Of a stretch of DNA of 64,000 bases, positions 54,441 to 61,810 are shown in pieces. The translations under genes were made by a program, and so were the position numbers. Location of the stretch: the NCBI RefSeq assembly GCF_016744175.1, contig NZ_JADGEV010000011.1, forward strand, positions 1-64,000, in the 5' to 3' direction. A model generated the notes under the pieces. The model was not told the origin of the DNA and did no database searches. It saw nothing but the letters and a program-made list of their open reading frames with translations. The DNA is from Neptunomonas sp. (GTDB lineage Bacteria; Pseudomonadota; Gammaproteobacteria; Pseudomonadales; Balneatricaceae). Position 1 is the first letter of the stretch, and each line of letters starts with the position of its first letter.

Positions 54441-54470
54441 AAGGGCAGACATATTTCTATATCTACCCTT
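54441..54470 (-). promoter_or_regulatory. Hairpin between tRNA-Thr(GGU) and tufB
   Basis: 9-bp stem AAGGGTAGA/TCTGCCCTT (one G-T wobble) with a 12-base loop, 11 bases after the tRNA 3' end. It may aid processing of the tRNA-tufB transcript. No U-tract is present. Confidence 0.4.
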
Positions 54471-54481
54471 CTCGAATTTTT

Positions 54482-54556
54482 TGGAGCTCATGGGCGGATT
54501 TGAACCGCCGACCTCACCCTTACCAAGGGTGTGCTCTACCCCTGAGCTACATGAGC
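54482..54556 (-). tRNA. tRNA-Thr (GGT anticodon)
   Basis: 75 bases; acceptor GCTCATG/CATGAGC, anticodon loop CTTGGTA, T-loop GGTTCAAATCC and an encoded CCA. Equivalent to thrT before tufB in E. coli. Confidence 0.96.
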
Positions 54557-54569
54557 AAGCCATTAGCTC

Positions 54570-54644
54570 TGGAGCGGGTAGTGGGAATCGAACCCACCTC
54601 TTCAGCTTGGAAGGCTGAGGTAATAGCCACTATACCATACCCGC
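54570..54644 (-). tRNA. tRNA-Gly (TCC anticodon)
   Basis: 75 bases; acceptor GCGGGTA/TACCCGC, anticodon loop CTTCCAA, T-loop GGTTCGATTCC and an encoded CCA. Equivalent to glyT. Confidence 0.96.
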
Positions 54645-54659
54645 TGATCGGAGCATTTA

Positions 54660-54743
54660 TGGTGATGGGGGGTGGATTCGAACCACCGAAGCTTGCGCGT
54701 CAGATTTACAGTCTGATCCCTTTAGCCACTCGGGAACCCCACC
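54660..54743 (-). tRNA. tRNA-Tyr (GTA anticodon)
   Basis: 84 bases with a long variable arm, as expected for bacterial tRNA-Tyr. Anticodon loop CTGTAAA, T-loop GGTTCGAATCC, encoded CCA. The second acceptor pair is G-T. Equivalent to tyrU. Confidence 0.95.
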
Positions 54744-54756
54744 TTACCATCTTCGT

Positions 54757-54832
<76 letters not shown>

Positions 54833-54849
54833 TTAACGAAGTGGCGCAT

Positions 54850-54878
54850 ATAGTACTGATGAGCTTTTACCCTTGCAA
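54850..54878 (-). promoter_or_regulatory. Promoter of the tRNA-tufB operon
   Basis: Minus-strand TTGCAA (54873-54878), a 17-base spacer and TACTAT (54850-54855), followed by a GC-rich discriminator (ATGCGCC). It lies 18 bases before the first tRNA. The discriminator type is typical of stringently controlled stable-RNA promoters. Confidence 0.55.
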
Positions 54879-54882
54879 CCCC

Positions 54883-55542
54883 TTAACAGACTTTTTTTAC
54901 TATTTTTAACGATTTATATTTGTTTTTCAGCACATCGTTGATTTTATTGATCAATTTACGATCAATATCAACCACTAAGCGAATCGAGTAGTGCATTTTT
55001 TCATCAACACCCTCTCTTATTTCAAGCACATTCTCCAATGCTGTCAGCTCATCCAATCTCATCTGCGCAGCAGCTTGTGTCAGAAATTTACCTATGATCA
55101 TTTCAGGCGCAATGGAGTTAGCGCTAACAGCTACTCTTACACCTTCGTTTCGTAAGGACTCAACTACTATTTGCTTCTCTCGCTCCCCTTTAGGCAAACG
55201 AATTACCAGCTTAAATTCATCTTGCATGACTGACTTAACAAGTATCCGCGGAGCAAAGCCTTGCTCGACCATAAATCCCGCTATGACATCCGCTTCGGAT
55301 TGAGTAGCTATTTTTTCATAAAAAAAACATTCTTCAACCACAATACCTGCAACGATTAACGGCTTAGTTTCACTGGAGACCTTTTGCAAACTTTCAGATG
55401 CAACTTCACTAACTAGACGCAGCGTAAATGCCCGCTCTATGTCCACACTTTTCTGTCGTGAGATTTTCTTTTCAAACATTGTAAAACCGAATAACGCGAC
55501 AACGTTTGCTAACAACAAAAAGATCAATATCCATTTGCGCAT
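54883..55542 (-). CDS. Membrane-anchored SPOR-like protein
   Basis: 219 residues. An N-terminal hydrophobic helix (about 4-22, MRKWILIFLLLANVVALFGF) anchors it in the inner membrane; the rest is predicted periplasmic. The middle (ECFFYEKIATQSEADVIAGFMVEQGFAPRI) and later (IIGKFLTQAAAQMRLDEL) parts resemble SPOR-type peptidoglycan-binding sequences, but divergently. I chose the ATG at 55542, which overlaps the coaX stop by one base (TAATG); a GTG 15 bases upstream is possible. Proteins with an SPOR domain follow coaX in Pseudomonas, which supports the call. Function unknown. Confidence 0.7.
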   Translation of the reverse strand: MRKWILIFLLLANVVALFGFTMFEKKISRQKSVDIERAFTLRLVSEVASESLQKVSSETKPLIVAGIVVEECFFYEKIATQSEADVIAGFMVEQGFAPRILVKSVMQDEFKLVIRLPKGEREKQIVVESLRNEGVRVAVSANSIAPEMIIGKFLTQAAAQMRLDELTALENVLEIREGVDEKMHYSIRLVVDIDRKLINKINDVLKNKYKSLKIVKKVC

Positions 55543-56258
55543 TACTGGCACACCCACATCAACCCATCCATAACAAGGTCAGCCTCATACCTACCCGCCT
55601 GAACCATATCCCTCATCAATTTACCGTCACCACCGGTAAAAAATAACGCCTCCCCCTCTGCAAGATCACGCTTAATCTCATGAGCAAGAGCCTTAAAAAG
55701 ATAACCACTTCCCTGCAGCACCGCCTCTGCGGTATTTATCCCAGGATGCGTGGCTAATTGCCCCTCCAGACCGTCAAAACGAACACGCGCTGTATTTTGC
55801 TGCAGCGACTCTCTCATTAAACGCAAGCCGGGAATAATATATCCACCCTTGTGCCTACCCTCATCAGAAATATACTCAACTGTAATGGCGCTACCGCAAT
55901 CAACAATAACTACCGCCCTATTCACAGACTTATACGCCGCAATCATCGCTAGCCAACGATCAACACCCATTTTAGAGGGCTCTTTGTAGCTATTAGTGAC
56001 ACCCGCACAATGATGGCTAGTTGCAGCAAAAATCGGATCAATCGCCCACAGCTTCTTGCATATACTGCCAAAACGCTGGTTCGGCTCATCTCCAGCAACA
56101 GACCCCACCAAGACCTTTTCAACCTCACAGCCCGCTAGTGCTGAAAAAGAAACCAGAGAGAAGCCCTGTGTTAATACAGAGCCTCTATGCAGAACATCGC
56201 TTGCCACCCAATAACGCCACTTTAGAAAGGTGTTTCCTATATCTACTTCAAGTCGCAT
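55542..56258 (-). CDS. coaX: Type III pantothenate kinase
   Basis: 238 residues of the ASKHA superfamily. First step of coenzyme A synthesis from pantothenate. LEVDIGNTFLKWR at the N-terminus holds the phosphate-binding motif, VDRWLAMIAAYKS and VVIVDCGSAITVEY the pantothenate/metal site and FTGGDGKLM the nucleotide motif. It overlaps birA by 11 bases, as in Pseudomonas. Confidence 0.96.
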   Translation of the reverse strand: MRLEVDIGNTFLKWRYWVASDVLHRGSVLTQGFSLVSFSALAGCEVEKVLVGSVAGDEPNQRFGSICKKLWAIDPIFAATSHHCAGVTNSYKEPSKMGVDRWLAMIAAYKSVNRAVVIVDCGSAITVEYISDEGRHKGGYIIPGLRLMRESLQQNTARVRFDGLEGQLATHPGINTAEAVLQGSGYLFKALAHEIKRDLAEGEALFFTGGDGKLMRDMVQAGRYEADLVMDGLMWVCQ

Positions 56259-57231
56259 GATGCTGCCTTACACTTATCTCTCCTGCATGAAAGTGCTCCA
56301 CTCCACCACTATGCTTTACAATAAGAGCACCTTGCTCATTAACTCCCTGACACTCACCGACAACCTCTTTACTTCCCATCAGCAAACACACTGTTTCATT
56401 TTGATAAGCATGGACTTGCTCCCACTCTTCGCGAAAAACAGAAAAACCGTACTCACTAAAACGATCCAACTCAGGCACTAAGTGATTGAGCACTTCAGAC
56501 ATCAAGCGATTTCTTGAAACACTATCCCCACACAGTTTCTGCAAATCAGTCCATGGCTGATCTATAGCCTCTTGAGCCCGCTCAGGCATTGCAACATTAA
56601 CACCCACCCCAATAACTACCTGACACTCCCCTGACGCATCACCGTGCATTTCCAGCAATATGCCAGCAAGCTTTCTTGAGTTTACTAACAGGTCATTTGG
56701 CCACTTCACCCGCACTTGCTTCACACCCAAGTTTTTTAATGCTTTGACTAGCGCCAAACCGACAACCAGACTCAAGCCCTCAAGCGCAGCAGCGCCTTGC
56801 GTGAACCGCCAAACCAACGAAAAATACAGGTTTTTTGCAAACGGGCTAACCCACGCTCGCCCTCTTCGCCCTTTACCCGCCGTCTGATACTCAGCCAAGT
56901 ATAATCGACCTGAAACGACTCCTTGCTGATGGATTTCTCGCATCGCCATCATATTAGTAGAGTCGATAACTCGCTCTACCGAGATGGTACTTAAACGGCT
57001 AGTAACATGATCAGAGCAAGCGGTAACAATTTCCTTTTCACACAACAAATCCAATCCGCCAGGTATTCGATAACCACGCCCACGCACGCTATAAACATCA
57101 ACACCTAACAGCTCTAACTCTTTCATCTGCTTCCAGATGGCACTACGGCTTACACCCAGCAGCACACCCAGTTCTTGTCCAGAATGAAATTGACCATTTG
57201 ACAATATTGCTAACAACCTATCATCAATCAT
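56248..57231 (-). CDS. birA: Biotin ligase / biotin operon repressor
   Basis: 327 residues. The N-terminal winged helix (LGVLLGVSRSAIWKQMKELELLGVDV) indicates a DNA-binding repressor, and the ligase domain has QTAGKGRRGRAWVSPFAKNLYFSL and RVKWPNDLLVNSRKLAGILLEM. It attaches biotin to BCCP and related carriers and, with biotinoyl-AMP, represses biotin genes. It immediately follows folA and overlaps coaX. Confidence 0.96.
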   Translation of the reverse strand: MIDDRLLAILSNGQFHSGQELGVLLGVSRSAIWKQMKELELLGVDVYSVRGRGYRIPGGLDLLCEKEIVTACSDHVTSRLSTISVERVIDSTNMMAMREIHQQGVVSGRLYLAEYQTAGKGRRGRAWVSPFAKNLYFSLVWRFTQGAAALEGLSLVVGLALVKALKNLGVKQVRVKWPNDLLVNSRKLAGILLEMHGDASGECQVVIGVGVNVAMPERAQEAIDQPWTDLQKLCGDSVSRNRLMSEVLNHLVPELDRFSEYGFSVFREEWEQVHAYQNETVCLLMGSKEVVGECQGVNEQGALIVKHSGGVEHFHAGEISVRQHHAT

Positions 57232-57738
57232 CTAACTCGCCCGCTGATACACGACGAAACTATAATCATATGGATTCGGCCCCTCGGCTTGAAAATCCTC
57301 ACGCCCCAACTCTTGCCATTCATCTACAGAGAACTCAGGAAAATAGGCATCACCGTCAACTTCTGCATGTACTTGCGTCACATAAAGACGCTCAACAAAT
57401 GGCAAAGCTTGAGCATATATTTGCTCGCCGCCGATAACCATGGCCTCTTCAGCTCCATCGATCTCTGCCTGACAAGCCGCCAAATCAAAAGCTTCATTAA
57501 GGGAACGTACCACCTTTGCGCCTTCCAACTGATAAGCATCATCGCGCGTAATCACGATATTCAAGCGCCCTGGTAACGGCCTGCCAATCGAGTCATATGT
57601 CTTACGCCCCATAATGACAGGCTTCCCCATGGTTACCTGCTTGAAATACTTAAGGTCACCCGGCAAATACCAAGGAAGTTTGTTTTGCCTGCCAATCACA
57701 CGGTTTTTCGCCTGAGCAACAATCATGGACAATCTCAT
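57232..57738 (-). CDS. folA: Dihydrofolate reductase
   Basis: 168 residues. NADPH-dependent reduction of dihydrofolate, the target of trimethoprim. NRVIGRQNKLPWYLPGDLKYFK holds the catalytic aspartate (PGD), then GKPVIMGRKTYDSIGRPLPGRLNIVITR and MVIGGEQIYAQ. The start is ATG 57738 with GAGGT upstream; an in-frame TTG/other codon to 57801 would add a hydrophobic extension unknown in DHFR. It is adjacent to birA. thyA, which regenerates its substrate, is encoded nearby. Confidence 0.95.
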   Translation of the reverse strand: MRLSMIVAQAKNRVIGRQNKLPWYLPGDLKYFKQVTMGKPVIMGRKTYDSIGRPLPGRLNIVITRDDAYQLEGAKVVRSLNEAFDLAACQAEIDGAEEAMVIGGEQIYAQALPFVERLYVTQVHAEVDGDAYFPEFSVDEWQELGREDFQAEGPNPYDYSFVVYQRAS

Positions 57739-57879
57739 AGAAACACACCTCAAATAAGCCTCTGCTGTCGCGTAAAAGCACAGCAAACAAGAAAATAACA
57801 ATAGTTTAATTTTTAGACAAAGACATACTGCTCAGCTTATACGTAAATTTTTCATTGGCATTGGTAATCACTCAAACTC

Positions 57880-57916
57880 GGCGCCTTACATCAAAAACTA
57901 GAGCTTTGAAGGCGCC
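57880..57916. repeat. Nested inverted repeat between the thioesterase gene and folA
   Basis: Perfect 8-bp arms GGCGCCTT/AAGGCGCC, with an inner CAAA/TTTG pair, and an outer GCATTGG/CCAATGC pair (57858-57922) that overlaps the right arm by one base, so the two cannot both form fully. No U-tract follows on the minus strand. The rest of the 211-base gap shows no gene. Confidence 0.5.
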
Positions 57917-57949
57917 CAATGCTTAATGAATAACAACTACTTACTCTTT

Positions 57950-58423
57950 TTATTCCATTGTTGCTGGCATTTTTACAGCAATAACAGATCCGCTAACACA
58001 CACAACATCACTAGCAGACAAAGTAATTTCTACAATAACTTTGCGCTCTTTTATCTCTGTAATTTTACCGTGGAGTTTTAGCTCTACGCCCAAAGGTGTT
58101 GGTGCTAAGAAGTTAACATTCAACGCACCAGTAACGAAACGAAGAGCAGGCACTGAACCTAGAGCGCGCCCCTCGGCCCGATAAGCCGCTGCGCAAGCAC
58201 TACCCGTTCCATGACAATCAATCAAAGAAGCTATTAGGCCACCGTATACAAAACCCGGAATAGCCGTGTGACAAGCTTTAGGTGTGAAATATGCAACCGT
58301 CTCACCCTCCTCCTCATCTAACCAGTAGCTTTTTAACTGATGCCCATCTGCATTATTACTGCCACATCCATAACAATGACTTAGCTCTTCTGGATAATAG
58401 TCTTGAAATGCTTGCTTGCTCAT
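57950..58423 (-). CDS. PaaI-type hotdog-fold thioesterase
   Basis: 157 residues. CYGCGSNNADGHQLK near the N-terminus, then PGFVYGGLIASLIDCHGTGSACAAAY, the hotdog helix with the conserved HG and catalytic-type acidic residue, and a C-terminal strand region. Proteins of this group hydrolyse acyl-CoA thioesters; the substrate is unknown. The start is ATG 58423 with GAGG upstream, not the TTG at 58435. It lies 35 bases after thyA. Confidence 0.85.
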   Translation of the reverse strand: MSKQAFQDYYPEELSHCYGCGSNNADGHQLKSYWLDEEEGETVAYFTPKACHTAIPGFVYGGLIASLIDCHGTGSACAAAYRAEGRALGSVPALRFVTGALNVNFLAPTPLGVELKLHGKITEIKERKVIVEITLSASDVVCVSGSVIAVKMPATME

Positions 58424-58458
58424 TCTCAGCCTCAACTCGTCAACTCAATTTCTATAAT

Positions 58459-59310
58459 CTATACCGAAAATGGGTATTGGATCGCATCATGAAACTGGTA
58501 ATTTTCCACTTCAAAGTCATCCATCGTCACCCACGTTTCCAAATCTTCAAGCGACTTTATATCTGGATTTATCTGCAATTGCGGCAGCTCATAGGGCGCC
58601 CTTTGCAACTGCACATCACGCATCAACTCAATTTGATCTTCGTAAATATGAGCATTAACAATTTTATGAAACGCCTGACCCGGCTTGTGACCCGTAATTT
58701 GAGCAATTATTTTTAAGAACGCAAATACTTGCACCTGATTGAATACCAACCCCAGCGGAACATCACAAGAACGCTGATAAGATGTCAGATAAAGAGTATC
58801 GCCTAGTAATGAAAAATTGTGAGTATGCATACAAGGGCGTAAACAACCCATATGGAATTCACCCGGATTGTAAAAGCTCAAAATTTCACCGCGATCATCC
58901 ACACCTCTGGACAAGTCATCCACCAGTTTACGTAACTGATCAACAGCACCTCCATCTGGCTTTTTCCAACCTCGCCCCTGCACTCCGTATACCCGCCCCA
59001 TATCATCAAGACCTTGACGATAAGAGCTGCTCAACCAAGCGCTATTTTCATTGGCATTAGCATCCCACGTTTTTGTACCCAGCTTCCTAAAATCAGCAGC
59101 ATTATCATAACCACGCAAGTACCCAAGCAGCTCAGCTATCGCAGATTTCCAGAACGATTTTCGTGTGGTCAGTAGCGGAAATTTATTATTAGCCACATCG
59201 TAGGTCATGTCTGCGTTAATAACGGTCAAACATCGCTTACCCGTACGCTCATTTTCAACCCACTCACCTTGCTGAATAAGCCGATGACAAAGATCCAAAT
59301 ATTGCTTCAT
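58459..59310 (-). CDS. thyA: Thymidylate synthase
   Basis: 283 residues; methylates dUMP with methylene-THF. The nucleophile is C160 in [18 protein letters not shown] (R180 region) binds dUMP phosphate, and the folate-binding C-terminal AIQYPFSV is present. The sequence resembles the 283-residue type found in Vibrio and relatives, not the 264-residue E. coli form. It lies 13 bases after lgt, a classical lgt-thyA pair. Confidence 0.97.
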   Translation of the reverse strand: MKQYLDLCHRLIQQGEWVENERTGKRCLTVINADMTYDVANNKFPLLTTRKSFWKSAIAELLGYLRGYDNAADFRKLGTKTWDANANENSAWLSSSYRQGLDDMGRVYGVQGRGWKKPDGGAVDQLRKLVDDLSRGVDDRGEILSFYNPGEFHMGCLRPCMHTHNFSLLGDTLYLTSYQRSCDVPLGLVFNQVQVFAFLKIIAQITGHKPGQAFHKIVNAHIYEDQIELMRDVQLQRAPYELPQLQINPDIKSLEDLETWVTMDDFEVENYQFHDAIQYPFSV

Positions 59311-59323
59311 ATACGTCCCTACC

Positions 59324-60124
59324 TTATTTAACAGTCACCGCAGAAGAGCTTTGCTTATAAGCCCATAACAACAATAATGCCCCAACGATGATCATCGGCA
59401 ACGATAAAAGCTGCCCTTTGGTCAGCCAACCAAATGCGATGTAACCAATGTGCGCATCCGGCTCACGAAAGAACTCTACCGAAGAGCGGAACACGCCATA
59501 CATAATCAAAAACAGTGCTGACACGGCCATGCGAGGCCTTGGTTTTGATGAGAACCACCAAAGCACTGCAAACATGACAACACCTTCTAAAAAGGCTTCA
59601 TACAGCTGTGAAGGGTGCCTTGCAACACCATCAACGGTACGAGGAAAGACGACCGCCCAAGGAACATCAGCAGCGCGTCCCCATAACTCTCCGCCAATAA
59701 AATTCCCAACGCGGCCCGCACCCAAACCAATTGGCACTAAAGGTGCCACGAAGTCTCCCATTTGCATAAAGCTTTTGTCATGCTTTTTACCAAACAACCA
59801 TAACATTACAAGTACGCCCAGCAACCCTCCGTGAAAAGACATACCTCCTTCCCAAACAGCAAACAGCCAAAGTGGGTCTGAGAGAAACTGATCAAAATTA
59901 TAGAACAGCACATAACCCATACGGCCACCCAAAACCACTCCCATTGCACCCCAAAAGATCAAATCAGACACTTGTTCTTCTGTCCAGCCAGAGCCTGGCC
60001 TTCTCGCTCGATACGCACCTAGCCAAAAAGCAGCACCAAAGCCAATTAAATACATCAGTCCATACCAATGGATTTGTATAAAGCCTAAATCCAGTGCGAT
60101 CGGATCAATATTATGAACCCACAT
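59324..60124 (-). CDS. lgt: Prolipoprotein diacylglyceryl transferase
   Basis: 266 residues with seven hydrophobic segments. The first enzyme of lipoprotein maturation, upstream of LspA. The signature [16 protein letters not shown] holds the conserved Arg/Asn; the residue often found as Asn in NFIN is Gly here (NFIG), a variant I cannot evaluate further. [12 protein letters not shown] and [10 protein letters not shown] are also typical. The stop is 13 bases before thyA. Confidence 0.96.
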   Translation of the reverse strand: MWVHNIDPIALDLGFIQIHWYGLMYLIGFGAAFWLGAYRARRPGSGWTEEQVSDLIFWGAMGVVLGGRMGYVLFYNFDQFLSDPLWLFAVWEGGMSFHGGLLGVLVMLWLFGKKHDKSFMQMGDFVAPLVPIGLGAGRVGNFIGGELWGRAADVPWAVVFPRTVDGVARHPSQLYEAFLEGVVMFAVLWWFSSKPRPRMAVSALFLIMYGVFRSSVEFFREPDAHIGYIAFGWLTKGQLLSLPMIIVGALLLLWAYKQSSSAVTVK

Positions 60125-60132
60125 AGCGTTCC

Positions 60133-60933
60133 TTAAAATAAATTAGATAACAGAAATCGAGCAGCAACTAGCGCCAAAAACACAGCAAAAATTTTCTTCA
60201 GTAGATCTCCGGGCAAGCTATGCGCCCACTTCACACCAATTTTCGCGCACAAAGAACTACTGATCACAATGCCAACAAAAGCAGGCAAGTAAATATATCC
60301 CAAACTCCACTCTGCTAAGCCCTCTTCACCCCACCCCGTATAAATATTCGTTATCGACCCCATACAAGCAATTGGCAAACCACAAGCCGCCGATGTTGCC
60401 ACAGCTTGCTGTATAGACACTTGCTTCCATGTTAAATACGGCACCGTTAATGTCCCTCCTCCGATACCAAAAATGGCGGAAGCCCAACCAATAACACTGC
60501 CAGCACCCGCCAAGCCTTTTTGAGACGGAGCCTCTTGCCCTGCTTTAGGCTTCAAACCAAATGCCATTTGTATGGCAACAACCATTGCAAAAATACCAAT
60601 AGCAATTTGCAGGTGCGCCCCTTTCATCAAATCCGCAGTAAATACACCTAAAAAAGCCCCAATAACAATACCAACCGCTAAAGGCCTAAACATTTCCCAA
60701 CGTACAGCACCACGCTTATTATGCGCGCGCACCGAACTGATAGATGTCACAACAATTGTTGCCAACGAGGTAGCTACTGCCGCATGCGTCAGTACTTCTG
60801 GCGACATTCCTTGCAGTCCAAAGCTAAAAATAAGTACCGGAACGATCAACAGGCCTCCACCAATACCAAACAAACCCGCCACAATGCCCGCAGCAGCGCC
60901 GAGCACCAGATAGAGCGTAAGAGTCAATAACAT
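60133..60933 (-). CDS. TSUP family (TauE/SafE) membrane transporter
   Basis: 266 residues with about eight hydrophobic segments and two internally similar halves, each with a GxxGG-type loop ([15 protein letters not shown] and [15 protein letters not shown]). The family exports or imports sulfur-containing or small organic anions; the substrate here is unknown. It lies 8 bases before lgt, so both are probably co-transcribed, as in Pseudomonas. Confidence 0.9.
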   Translation of the reverse strand: MLLTLTLYLVLGAAAGIVAGLFGIGGGLLIVPVLIFSFGLQGMSPEVLTHAAVATSLATIVVTSISSVRAHNKRGAVRWEMFRPLAVGIVIGAFLGVFTADLMKGAHLQIAIGIFAMVVAIQMAFGLKPKAGQEAPSQKGLAGAGSVIGWASAIFGIGGGTLTVPYLTWKQVSIQQAVATSAACGLPIACMGSITNIYTGWGEEGLAEWSLGYIYLPAFVGIVISSSLCAKIGVKWAHSLPGDLLKKIFAVFLALVAARFLLSNLF

Positions 60934-61025
60934 CAGTTCTAATCCGTCTTTTTTTCATGTTAATGTGCTAGTTTATAGAATTCGCTTCATGTAAGCACTC
61001 CATCAGACAAGAGAAACAATCCACT

Positions 61026-61805
61026 GTGTGCCTAATTGCCTTCGCTTACCAACAGCACCCTGAATACTCACTCATTATGGTAGCCAACCGTGATGAGTTT
61101 TATGCACGGCCAACATTAGACATGCACTTTTGGGAGGATCATCCAAATGTGCTAGCAGGGATAGATTTAGAGCAACGAGGCACATGGCTAGGCGTCAATA
61201 AATCTGGAAAACTGGCCGCTGTCACAAACTTTAGAGACGGAAAAAATACAGAGACCAACCTCAAATCCAGAGGGTTTCTAACACGGCGTTTCTTGACAGA
61301 GGAGCTACCCGCAAAAACCTACTTGCAAGAACTAGACACTCACGGCAACCTTTATGGCGGCTTCAATCTATTGCTAGGAGATAGGACTGGGATCTATTAC
61401 TGCTCGAACAAAGGAGCAACCACCCATCAAATAAAACCCGGTATCTATGGCCTAAGTAACGCATATCTGGATAGCCGCTGGCCCAAAGCAGAACAAGCTA
61501 AACACACACTAGCTACAATCATTAAAACCAACTTTTCTATCGCATCGCTCGCCAGCGTACTCCACTGTGAACATCAAGCGAGAGATGAAGAGCTACCGGA
61601 TACAGGTATAAGCTATGAATGGGAAAAACAGCTATCCGCTTGCTTTATCAACATCGACGGATATGGCACTCGCGCCACCAGCGTTCTTCTGCAAAAGCAC
61701 TCTGGAGAAACGCAAGTAGCGGAATTCAGATTTAATCCATCAGGGAAAGTAAGTGAAGAGCACTTCACCTTTTTTATGGATAAGATTGGATCAATGCCCC
61801 AATAA
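61026..61805 (+). CDS. NRDE family protein (TANGO2-like)
   Basis: 259 residues beginning with M-C-L-I, where Cys2 is the conserved residue of the family, and ANRDEFYARPT, the NRDE motif. GGFNLLLGDRTGIYYCSNKG and GIYGLSNAYLDSRWPK are typical. The function in bacteria is unclear; the fold resembles Ntn hydrolases. The start is GTG at 61026. It is divergent from the TSUP gene and converges with ptsP with only 5 bases between stops. Confidence 0.9.
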   Translation: MCLIAFAYQQHPEYSLIMVANRDEFYARPTLDMHFWEDHPNVLAGIDLEQRGTWLGVNKSGKLAAVTNFRDGKNTETNLKSRGFLTRRFLTEELPAKTYLQELDTHGNLYGGFNLLLGDRTGIYYCSNKGATTHQIKPGIYGLSNAYLDSRWPKAEQAKHTLATIIKTNFSIASLASVLHCEHQARDEELPDTGISYEWEKQLSACFINIDGYGTRATSVLLQKHSGETQVAEFRFNPSGKVSEEHFTFFMDKIGSMPQ

Positions 61806-61810
61806 GCTTC

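Noticed and set aside
57739..57801. 21-residue hydrophobic N-terminal extension of FolA that could look like a signal peptide
   Set aside because: DHFR is cytoplasmic, the extension lacks a Shine-Dalgarno sequence, and ATG 57738 has one.
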